Positions 1 through 5,305 of a DNA stretch of 5,305 bases are shown here, one piece after another. Below the pieces are notes generated by a model. The model saw only the letters and a program-made list of their open reading frames with translations, was not told the DNA's origin and made no database searches. The DNA lies in the NCBI GenBank assembly GCA_003132865.1, contig PKYZ01000334.1, positions 10,557 to 15,861 of the forward strand. The letters run 5' to 3'. Position 1 is the stretch's first letter. Each line of letters opens with the position of its first letter. The position numbers and the translations under genes are program-made. Source of the DNA: Bryobacterales bacterium (lineage in GTDB: Bacteria; Acidobacteriota; Terriglobia; Bryobacterales; Bryobacteraceae).

Positions 1-494
1 AGGTCTGCCCCACAACTGCTGCAATACATCGCCACGGGAATCCCGCGCGACTCCGTCATCCGCTCAAAGCGCATGCCGAGCTTTCGCATAATGCGGATCG
101 AAGCCGTGTTGGCCGGCTGTGCGATGGCCACGATGCGCTGCAGTCCCGCGCGCTCGAAGCCGTCGCGCAGGGCCGCCCGCGCCGCTTCCGTGGCCAAGCC
201 GCGGCCCCACCAGGCGCGCGCCAGCCACCAGCCGATTTCGATCTCCCCCGATTCAGGCAGGGGCTGCAGCCCGCAGAACCCGATCAAGCCGCCGCCTTCC
301 TTGTGCGGCCGCGGCAACAGCTTCCACAGGCAGAATGCACGCTCGCCAAACAGCGCGATCTGGCGCTCCACGAACTGCCGTGCGCGCTCCTCGGGCCAAG
401 GCGTGCCATCGGCGATGTAGCGCATCACGTCCGGGTCGGCGGCGATGGCGCGGAATTCCAGCCAGTCGTCCGTTTCCCAGTTGCAGAGGATCAG
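1..494 (-). CDS. GNAT-family N-acetyltransferase (RimJ/RimL type), 3' end cut by window edge
   Basis: Expected to transfer an acetyl group from acetyl-CoA to an amine; the substrate cannot be told from sequence. The reverse-strand frame is open from inside the kinase gene to the window edge, with no stop seen, so the C-terminus is missing. Counting from the CTG at 494-492, the opening LILCNWETDDW resembles the usual RimJ/RimL beginning 'LETERLILRPW'. DPDVMRYI (21-28) follows. The acetyl-CoA loop WWGRGLATEAA lies at 95-105 and the C-terminal motif PANTASIRIMRKLGM at 127-141. About 164 residues are visible, close to full family length (160-190). The start is uncertain: I found no in-frame ATG, GTG or TTG between about position 660 and the GTG-ATG at 428-423, and starting there would cut off the first strand. 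The family-like sequence actually begins three codons before the CTG (ETERL). The CTG overlaps the kinase stop, implying coupling. The visible tail has CSSCG. The fold call is firm; the start is not. Confidence 0.85.
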   Translation of the reverse strand, partial: MILCNWETDDWLEFRAIAADPDVMRYIADGTPWPEERARQFVERQIALFGERAFCLWKLLPRPHKEGGGLIGFCGLQPLPESGEIEIGWWLARAWWGRGLATEAARAALRDGFERAGLQRIVAIAQPANTASIRIMRKLGMRFERMTESRGIPVAMYCSSCGAD

Positions 495-1795
495 TCTTTC
501 GGTTTCGAGCCGGATACGGCCTCCACCATGGGCAAATACACGCGGAAGACGCTGCCCTTGCCGGGTTCGCTCTCGACCGCGATCTTGCCGCCGTGCTGGT
601 CCACGATCTTGGAACAGATGGCCAACCCCAGACCCACGCCGTCGGTCTTGGTCGTGAAGAAGGGATTGAAGATGGTGTCGATGAGTTTGGGGTCGATGCC
701 CTCTCCGCGGTCGATTACCGAAATCTCGGCGTTATCGCCAGCCGGGCGCGTCTTCACGGTCACCGCGCCGCCGGGAGCCGTGGCCTGCGCGGCGTTCGCC
801 AGCAGGTTGTAGAAGACCCGCTCCATTAACTCCGCGTCCAGCGGGAAGGGCGGGATGTCCGGCGAGTAGTTCTTGTAAACGGTCACCTCGCGCGCGGCGG
901 CTTCCCGTTCCACCATGGCGACGGAGCGGTCGAGCACCTGGGCCAGGTCTGCCGGCGCGGGCCGTAATTCGAGCGGACGCACGAAATCCAAAAAGCGCGT
1001 TACCAGCGAATTGGTGCGGTCCACTTCCGAGGAGATGAAGCCGGCCATTTCGCGCGCCACTTCGTTTTCCGAAGCGACGCTGTGGTTGAGCATCTCGGCG
1101 GAGGCGCGAATGGTTCCCAGCGGATTGCGCAACTCGTGCGCCAGGCCCGCCGCAAGCTGGCCGAGCGCGGCCAGCCGGTCGGACCGCCGCACAGCTTCTT
1201 CGGCCTGCTGCAGGTTGCGATTGGCTTCGGCAAGCTGGTCGGCCATGGCTTTGGTCTTCGCGAATTGCTGGCGCAGCGCTTCGGCCAGGGTGTTAGTCAG
1301 ATTGCCGGCCACCGCCAGAAGGATCACGCGCAGCGCCAGCTCGCGTTTCTCCTGCAGCTCGATGAACCACTTTTCCCAATCGATGAATCCCAGGAAAGAA
1401 AGATACGCGCCAGACGACAGCACGATGAAGATCAGCGTGCCTGGCAACCCGAGCGACGTGCCGGCCGAGATCACCGGCAGCAGCAGAAGCCAGTAAAAGC
1501 TGCTGCCCAGCGTGCCCGTGAAGCCGATCAATGCATAGCAGAAGAGCAGCTTCAGGACGATCCAAACCACCTTGCCGCGCGTGGTGCCTACGAATTCGAG
1601 CTTGGGCTCCAAAATCTGCAAAGCGCACAGCGCCGCGAGCGGACCGATCTCATAGACGTCGCGGTGCGGGCTGAGCACCGCCATGCCCGCGAAAAGCAGG
1701 AGCCACACGACATCCTGCAAGTGAATCCATTGGGCGGTGCGCCGCCACCATGCAAGTTGAGCCACGATGCGATCCCAGACCGGATTATGCCACAA
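491..1795 (-). CDS. Membrane-bound sensor histidine kinase (HisKA + HATPase_c)
   Basis: A two-component sensor that would autophosphorylate on histidine and pass the phosphate to a response regulator not present in this window. The 434-residue product begins with a hydrophobic region of about five or six membrane segments (roughly 29-41, 51-62, 75-95, 99-110, 118-138, 153-170). There is no obvious periplasmic sensor domain, so it may sense a membrane signal. A likely coiled coil (about 175-207) leads to the HisKA H-box LAHELRNPLG with phospho-acceptor His220. The catalytic domain has the N-box NLLANAAQA (330-338), G1 box DRGEGI (362-367), F-box FNPFFTTK (376-383) and G2 box GVGLGLA (386-392), so it looks active. 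No PAS, HAMP or receiver domain is visible. The HisKA/HATPase arrangement resembles NtrB/ZraS-type kinases. The start used is TTG at 1795, directly after an in-frame TAA and one codon; GTG at 1765 (MAQLAWW) is a reasonable alternative. The stop overlaps the downstream acetyltransferase. Confidence 0.93.
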   Translation of the reverse strand: MWHNPVWDRIVAQLAWWRRTAQWIHLQDVVWLLLFAGMAVLSPHRDVYEIGPLAALCALQILEPKLEFVGTTRGKVVWIVLKLLFCYALIGFTGTLGSSFYWLLLLPVISAGTSLGLPGTLIFIVLSSGAYLSFLGFIDWEKWFIELQEKRELALRVILLAVAGNLTNTLAEALRQQFAKTKAMADQLAEANRNLQQAEEAVRRSDRLAALGQLAAGLAHELRNPLGTIRASAEMLNHSVASENEVAREMAGFISSEVDRTNSLVTRFLDFVRPLELRPAPADLAQVLDRSVAMVEREAAAREVTVYKNYSPDIPPFPLDAELMERVFYNLLANAAQATAPGGAVTVKTRPAGDNAEISVIDRGEGIDPKLIDTIFNPFFTTKTDGVGLGLAICSKIVDQHGGKIAVESEPGKGSVFRVYLPMVEAVSGSKPKD

Positions 1796-1799
1796 TAAT
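1794..1799 (+). promoter_or_regulatory. Candidate -10 element for the S1 gene
   Basis: AATAAT matches the sigma-70 -10 consensus TATAAT at five of six positions and ends 11 bases before the S1 ATG. Transcription from it would begin around 1806, giving a leader of only a few bases. That fits the absence of any Shine-Dalgarno sequence before this ATG. No convincing -35 hexamer is found 16-18 bases upstream. On the other strand CATAAT (1789-1784) is also five of six and could serve the kinase if that gene starts at GTG 1765. Both calls are inferred from short AT-rich matches in a GC-rich setting. Confidence 0.35.
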
Positions 1800-1810
1800 T
1801 ACGTAGTCTC

Positions 1811-3523
1811 ATGCCCAACAACACCACGCTGGAACAGGATGAAACCCCAAGCATGTCCGAACGCGGCGAAAACTTTGCGGACATCCTGTCCCAATACGAA
1901 CAATCCCACACCCATAAACCCGAAGCCGGCGGCCAGGGTCTGACAGGCACGGTGATAGCCGTTTCGCCGGAGCAGGTCTTCATCGATATCGGCCAGAAGA
2001 TCGAGGGCGTTATGCCCGTGGCCGATTTTAGAGATCCGGACGGCAAGGTGAGCGTGCGGGTGGGCGACCAGTTCCCGGTGTCCATCAAAGGGCGCAACGA
2101 AGAAGGCTACATCGAGCTCTCGAAAGTGCGCGTGGAGCGGCCCAAGGACTGGTCGTCGCTGGAAGCCGCATTCAACGAGAAGCGCTCCATCGCGGGCGTG
2201 GTTTCGGGCGTAGTGAAGGGCGGCCTGAGCGTGGACGTGGGCGTGCGCGCGTTCATGCCGGCTTCGCGCTCGGGCGCCAAAGACGTGCCCGAAATGGAAA
2301 AGCTGGTGGGCCAGGAGATCACCTGCCGCATCATCAAGCTGGACGTGGCCGACGAGGACGTGGTGGTGGACCGGCGCGTGGTGCTGGAAGAGGAAGAAGC
2401 GCGCGCCCGCCAGAAGCTGTTCACGGATCTGCAGGAAGGCGCGGTGATGCACGGCACCGTGCGCAGCCTGACCGAGTACGGCGCCTTCGTCGATATCGGC
2501 GGCGTGGATGGGCTGCTGCACGTGGCCGACATCTCCTGGGGCCACGTCAATAAGCCGGCCGACGTCCTCTCGGTGGGCCAGGAACTGGATGTCAAGATCC
2601 TGAAGGTGGACCCGGCCAAGCGGCGCATTGCGCTGGGCCTGAAGCAGCTTCAGCCGCACCCCTGGGAACAGATTGGCGAGAAGTTCAAGACCGGCGACCG
2701 GGTGCGCGGCAAGGTCACGCGGGTGACGGACTTCGGCGCATTCGTGGAGCTGGAGCCGGGCGTGGAAGGACTGATCCACCTTTCGGAGATGTCCTGGTCG
2801 AAGAAGGCGCGCAAGCCCAGCGATGTGGTGAAGCCGGGCGATTCGGTGGAGGCCGCGGTGCTGCACGTCAACCCCGGCGAGCGGCGCATCTCGCTGGGAT
2901 TGAAGCAGGCGCTGGGCGATCCTTGGGCCGATGCGCAGCAGAAGTATCCGGTGGGCGGTGCGATCGAAGGACCGGTCGTCAGTCTCACGAAATTCGGCGC
3001 TTTCGTCGAGATTGCCGAGGGCGTGGAAGGCATGATCCACGTGGGCGACATCACCGCGGAGAAACGCATCAACCATCCGCAGGATGTGCTCAGAGCGGGG
3101 CAGACGGTGCGCGCGCAGATCCTGGAAGTGGATACCGAGCGCCGCCGCATCAGGCTGGGCATGAAGCAGCTTCAGCCCACCAGCATCGACGAATACATCG
3201 CCGAGCACAAGGAAGGCGACGTGGTGACGGGCCGCATCGCGGACGTTTCGGGCGGGCGTGCCAAGGTGGAACTGGGGGAAGGCATCCAGGTGCCCTGCAA
3301 AGTCGCCGGGGCGGAGGCGGGCCCAGCGGAGGAGCAGGCGGCCCAATCCCAGGCCGACGTCACATCGCTGTCTTCGATGTTGTCCGCGAAGTGGAAAGGC
3401 GGCACGGGGTCCGGCCCGCGCGCCGGCAAACGCGAACCGGCGCGGGCGGGGCAGATCCGCAGCTTCCGCATCGTCAAGCTGGACCCCGGCGCGAAGAAGA
3501 TCGAGATCGAGATGGCCGGGTAG
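1811..3523 (+). CDS. rpsA: 30S ribosomal protein S1 (six S1 RNA-binding repeats)
   Basis: Ribosomal protein S1 binds single-stranded mRNA and brings it to the 30S subunit. The 570-residue length is typical of long bacterial S1. Six OB-fold S1 repeats can be followed at about 43-107, 125-192, 209-278, 294-366, 381-453 and 468-568. Repeats 3-5 are the most canonical, each with a GAFV(D/E) strand, a G(L/M)(L/I)H(V/L) strand, and an ending like RRIALGLKQL. Repeats 1 and 2 are divergent, as usual for the ribosome-binding half of S1. Repeat 6 is odd: its first strands (VVTGRIADVSGGRAKVEL) and last strands (SFRIVKLDPGAKKIEIEM) are separated by about 50 low-complexity Ala/Gln/Ser/Gly-rich residues (497-549). 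No Shine-Dalgarno precedes ATG 1811. ATG 1853 (MSERGENF) is an alternative with AGGA 13 bases upstream. The gene is divergent from the kinase and 23 bases ahead of the next gene. A general S1-repeat RNA-binding protein is the only real alternative. Confidence 0.93.
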   Translation: MPNNTTLEQDETPSMSERGENFADILSQYEQSHTHKPEAGGQGLTGTVIAVSPEQVFIDIGQKIEGVMPVADFRDPDGKVSVRVGDQFPVSIKGRNEEGYIELSKVRVERPKDWSSLEAAFNEKRSIAGVVSGVVKGGLSVDVGVRAFMPASRSGAKDVPEMEKLVGQEITCRIIKLDVADEDVVVDRRVVLEEEEARARQKLFTDLQEGAVMHGTVRSLTEYGAFVDIGGVDGLLHVADISWGHVNKPADVLSVGQELDVKILKVDPAKRRIALGLKQLQPHPWEQIGEKFKTGDRVRGKVTRVTDFGAFVELEPGVEGLIHLSEMSWSKKARKPSDVVKPGDSVEAAVLHVNPGERRISLGLKQALGDPWADAQQKYPVGGAIEGPVVSLTKFGAFVEIAEGVEGMIHVGDITAEKRINHPQDVLRAGQTVRAQILEVDTERRRIRLGMKQLQPTSIDEYIAEHKEGDVVTGRIADVSGGRAKVELGEGIQVPCKVAGAEAGPAEEQAAQSQADVTSLSSMLSAKWKGGTGSGPRAGKREPARAGQIRSFRIVKLDPGAKKIEIEMAG

Positions 3524-3533
3524 CAAACGCTGT

Positions 3534-3540
3534 AAGAGGA
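3534..3540 (+). promoter_or_regulatory. Ribosome binding site of the nuclease-fold gene
   Basis: AAGAGGA lies six bases before the ATG at 3547, good Shine-Dalgarno sequence and spacing. It is the clearest ribosome binding site in the window and fixes the start of this gene. It contrasts with the S1 and thioredoxin-like genes, which have none. No promoter or terminator can be seen in the 23-base gap after S1, so the pair may be read from the S1 transcript. Confidence 0.7.
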
Positions 3541-3546
3541 TTTGCC

Positions 3547-4017
3547 ATGACGTTTCAAATAAAAGACGTTGACTTGGTCGCGTATGATCACCGTGGCCAG
3601 CCGCTGCTGTTGGCCATTGTGAAGGGGGGCAGCCAGGAGACGTCGGGGCTTTGGGCGGCTCAGTACCGTAGGAACATATTGGAGCACGATACGCTCCCGG
3701 CGGCTCCCTTTTTTCTGATTGCGACGCCCGAACGGATGTATTTCTGGCGCCAGCGGGATTCTGGCCCAGAGGAAGAGCTACCGCAGTTCACATTGGACGC
3801 GACGAATGAATTGGGGCCGTACTTCCAAAGGGTCGGGCTTACGCCGAAGGAAGCGAGGGGTGAGACCTTGGAGTGGATTGTCTACTTTTGGCTGAACGAC
3901 GTAGCCGAAAAGGGGCAACTGAGGGCCAAGGAAGATCCCTCGCTCGGATGGCTATCCGAGTCTGGCCTGCTCGAAGCGCTGGGAAAGGCTCACATCGAAT
4001 TGAGCGCGGTGCAATGA
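3547..4017 (+). CDS. Small restriction-endonuclease-fold (HsdR N-terminal-like) protein, catalytic Glu apparently lost
   Basis: The 156-residue product has no gene name I can assign. Its first half looks like the PD-(D/E)XK nuclease core of type I restriction R-subunit N-termini and related stand-alone proteins. The run VDLVAYDHRGQP (8-19) supplies a candidate catalytic Asp9, followed by the strand LLLAIVKG (20-27). In active relatives this strand reads like VVEVKG, with Glu two residues before Lys. Here that position is Ile24, with Lys26 kept, so metal-dependent cleavage is doubtful. Next come WAAQYRRNIL (36-45), holding the Gln often seen in the following helix, and the strands PFFLIATPERMYFWR (54-68). 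The remaining part (about 85-156) is mainly helical and unassigned. The start is set by a strong ribosome binding site. The stop overlaps the PIN gene by four bases (ATGA), implying coupled translation. A partner, inhibitor or targeting role for the PIN protein is inferred; the fold call is moderately confident and the function unknown. Confidence 0.72.
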   Translation: MTFQIKDVDLVAYDHRGQPLLLAIVKGGSQETSGLWAAQYRRNILEHDTLPAAPFFLIATPERMYFWRQRDSGPEEELPQFTLDATNELGPYFQRVGLTPKEARGETLEWIVYFWLNDVAEKGQLRAKEDPSLGWLSESGLLEALGKAHIELSAVQ

Positions 4018-4634
4018 ATGTCTACGTTGAATCCAACTTCGTATTGGAGCAGGCGCTGGAACAGGAGCAGTGCGAAAGTTGTGAGCAACTCATCGGGTTG
4101 GCTTCGGCCGGTTCCGTTCAGTTGGTAATCCCCGCATTTTCGCTCGCCGAGCCGCACGGCGCACTCCTGCGCACGAAGAACGCGCGATCCAGATTGAGAA
4201 GCGAGTTGCTCCCGCACCTTCGCGAGTTGGCGAGATCCAGGGCCTACCGTGAGGTGTCTGCCAATTTCGATGAACTCGCCGATCTTCTGCTGAGGAGCAC
4301 GGAACGCGAGCGCGCAGGCTTGCAGCGCACGATTGAGCGGATGATCAAAGCCGCGCAGGTAATCCCTCTCGACTCCCGCGTGTTGGACATGGCCGGCAGT
4401 ATAGAATCCGGTTTTGGCTTGTCGGCGCAGGATTCGATCGTGCTCGCCTCGATTGTGTCTCATCTCGCGGAGACAAAGCCGGCGGAGAGCTGCTTCCTGA
4501 ACCGGAACACGAAGGACTTCGACGGTCCCGATGTTCGGGAAACGCTGGATCAATACGGCTGCAAGTTCTTTGGCCGGTTCGACGAGGGCCTCCACTACAT
4601 TGAGGCGCGCCTCGCAAAGAGCGGGAGCGACTGA
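4014..4634 (+). CDS. PIN-domain protein, probable ribonuclease (VapC-like)
   Basis: PIN domains are metal-dependent RNases found in VapC toxins and RNA-processing enzymes. The 206-residue product has the expected acidic pattern: VYVESNF (3-9), with Glu6 where most PIN proteins have Asp; FSLAEP (42-47) with Glu46; LSAQDSIVLASI (136-147) with Asp140; and CFLNRNTKDF (160-169) with Asn165 and Asp168. It is longer than a typical VapC (about 130-150 residues) because of a charged helical insert at roughly 55-115. The start is ATG 4014, inside the upstream stop (ATGA), and gives VYVESNF at the N-terminus as a PIN fold requires; earlier in-frame starts would add unrelated residues. Position 2 of the operon, coupled to a nuclease-fold gene, suggests a two-protein module. 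Unlike normal VapBC, the partner shows no DNA-binding antitoxin motif. The PIN fold is well supported; RNase activity and toxin role are inferred. Confidence 0.85.
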   Translation: MNVYVESNFVLEQALEQEQCESCEQLIGLASAGSVQLVIPAFSLAEPHGALLRTKNARSRLRSELLPHLRELARSRAYREVSANFDELADLLLRSTERERAGLQRTIERMIKAAQVIPLDSRVLDMAGSIESGFGLSAQDSIVLASIVSHLAETKPAESCFLNRNTKDFDGPDVRETLDQYGCKFFGRFDEGLHYIEARLAKSGSD

Positions 4635-4725
4635 AGGCCCACACAATCATCCCTGCCGACTCCTTTGTGCCTTGTGCGCCGAGGCCCCGAGTACCGAAGG
4701 GCGCGAGTTGGGGTAAACTGGCAGT
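4635..4725. other. Intergenic gap between the PIN gene and the thioredoxin-like gene
   Basis: This 91-base gap is the longest noncoding stretch of the window. It has no T-run and no strong stem-loop, so no ordinary intrinsic terminator. The only inverted repeat I see is GCGCC (4676-4680) with GGCGC (4700-4704), weak and without a U tract. TTGTGC occurs twice (4665-4670 and 4672-4677). The right end holds a candidate -10 listed separately. Confidence 0.6.
4714..4719 (+). promoter_or_regulatory. Candidate -10 element for the thioredoxin-like gene
   Basis: TAAACT matches the TANNNT core of sigma-70 -10 boxes and ends six bases before the ATG at 4726. Initiation would fall at or next to the start codon, giving a leaderless or nearly leaderless message. 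This agrees with the absence of a Shine-Dalgarno sequence. No clear -35 is found at the usual spacing. Confidence 0.3.
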
Positions 4726-5283
4726 ATGCGATTTCGGCATTCACTCATGGTTTCCGTTCTGCTTCTGACTGGTCTGGCGGCATACGCGCAACAGGTGCCG
4801 CGTCCGGCGGGCGAGTTTGCTATCAAGATGCCTAACGGCCAAATCACTCTGTTGAGCCAGTATGCGGGCAAAGTCGTGGTGCTAGCCTTTATCTCCACCA
4901 CCTGTTCGCACTGCCAGCACACCACGCAGGTTCTGAGCAGCCTGCAAAACGAGTATGGCCCGCGCGGCGTGCAGTTCCTGGCGGCGGCCTTCAATCCCGA
5001 TGCGGCGCAACTGGTGCCCGGTTTTATCACGCAGTTCAGGCCCACCTTTCCGGTGGGATCGGCGGACCGCGACTCGGTGCTGGAGTACGAACAAGCGTCG
5101 CTGGCCAAGCCGAACTTCGTTCCCGAACTGATCTTCATCGACCGCGGCAGGGTGATCCGCGCGCAGCACAACGGCGGCGACGAGTTCTTCAAAGAGCAGG
5201 AGAAGAATACTCGCGAGATGCTGGATACGCTGCTGAAAGAGCCCGTGAAGAGCGCGCACGCCGCGCACAAGTCGCGATCCTGA
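4726..5283 (+). CDS. Exported thioredoxin-fold (TlpA/AhpC-TSA-like) thiol-disulfide protein
   Basis: Probably a periplasmic thiol-disulfide oxidoreductase or peroxiredoxin-like protein. The 185-residue product starts with a signal peptide: basic MRFRH, hydrophobic core to about 17, and AYA|QQ with likely cleavage after Ala21. It has no lipobox cysteine. The thioredoxin domain follows: KVVVLAFISTTCSHC (49-63) places a CxxC redox pair (C60-S-H-C63) after the central strand, and FVPELIFID (131-139) supplies the expected cis-proline loop (Pro133). The motif before the CxxC (FISTTCSHC) is like TlpA/ResA and redoxin-family proteins. The lysine-rich, helical C-terminus after about 155 has no recognised domain. 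There is no Shine-Dalgarno site; ATG 4726 is chosen because it gives a proper signal peptide, and Met8 is a weaker alternative. Redox partner and substrate are unknown. It faces the same way as the upstream pair but is 91 bases away and probably has its own promoter. Confidence 0.9.
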   Translation: MRFRHSLMVSVLLLTGLAAYAQQVPRPAGEFAIKMPNGQITLLSQYAGKVVVLAFISTTCSHCQHTTQVLSSLQNEYGPRGVQFLAAAFNPDAAQLVPGFITQFRPTFPVGSADRDSVLEYEQASLAKPNFVPELIFIDRGRVIRAQHNGGDEFFKEQEKNTREMLDTLLKEPVKSAHAAHKSRS

Positions 5284-5305
5284 GAGGTGGGGCAGGCATT
5301 CAGCC

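Noticed and set aside
73..829. Plus-strand open frames across the acetyltransferase and the kinase end
   Set aside because: Arg/Pro/Ala-rich products without motifs; the reverse strand encodes clear GNAT and HATPase sequence over the same span.
915..1798. Plus-strand open frames opposite the histidine kinase
   Set aside because: They show no family motif and are rich in Arg, Gln and Ser. The reverse frame carries every kinase box in order, so these are shadows.
2639..2653. 15-base palindrome CTGAAGCAGCTTCAG, mostly repeated at 3162-3177
   Set aside because: Both copies encode the KQLQ end of S1 repeats, so repeat homology explains the similarity. The one-base centre does not make a useful hairpin loop, and no operator role is supported.
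1799..3526. A 575-codon reverse-strand open frame covering the whole S1 gene
   Set aside because: Its product is a His/Arg/Ala/Leu-rich string with no domain, exactly antisense to a well-supported S1 gene. Long mirror frames are expected opposite GC-rich coding sequence.
3873..4013. Longer start for the PIN gene inside the nuclease-fold gene
   Set aside because: The extra N-terminus is Arg/Gly-rich and unlike a PIN protein, whose first strand should begin at or near the start, as it does from ATG 4014.
4676..4704. Possible terminator hairpin (GCGCC/GGCGC)
   Set aside because: Five-base stem with a long loop and no following T tract; not supportable as an intrinsic terminator.
1..5305. tRNA, rRNA, CRISPR array, insertion sequence, attachment site
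   Set aside because: No cloverleaf-like segment, spaced repeat series, transposase or terminal inverted repeats were noticed; nearly all sequence is accounted for by coding regions.

Overview
The window is about 5.3 kb of compact, GC-rich bacterial chromosome. It carries six protein genes, one of them cut by the left edge, and I see no RNA gene, IS element or CRISPR array. Gene style suggests an Acidobacteriota-like organism (Bryobacter/Solibacter type): a six-repeat ribosomal protein S1, an exported thioredoxin-fold protein with a short AYA|QQ signal-peptide end, high GC, and starts without Shine-Dalgarno sites directly behind -10-like hexamers. This placement is an inference from style, not a database match.

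Layout. Positions 1-494 (minus strand) hold a GNAT acetyltransferase of the RimJ/RimL type. Its 5' end overlaps the stop of a membrane histidine kinase at 491-1795 (minus strand), so the two probably share a transcript, kinase first. Only 15 bases separate the kinase start from the divergent S1 gene (1811-3523, plus strand), so control signals for both directions must fit in, or extend into, the coding ends. Next on the plus strand is a tightly coupled pair, 3547-4017 and 4014-4634, which overlap at an ATGA. The first is a small restriction-endonuclease-fold protein that seems to have lost its catalytic glutamate. The second is a PIN-domain ribonuclease. After a 91-base gap comes a secreted TlpA/AhpC-like thiol-disulfide protein (4726-5283). 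The last 22 bases hold nothing I can identify.

How the parts relate. S1 is a core translation gene. The kinase and acetyltransferase form a probable sensing/modification operon with no response regulator in view. The nuclease-fold/PIN pair looks like an accessory cassette inserted between housekeeping genes: its sampled rows are lower in GC, it has its own good Shine-Dalgarno site, and it is translationally coupled. Its architecture resembles a toxin-antitoxin or RNA-targeting defence module, but no function can be assigned from sequence alone. It is the most interesting element of the window.
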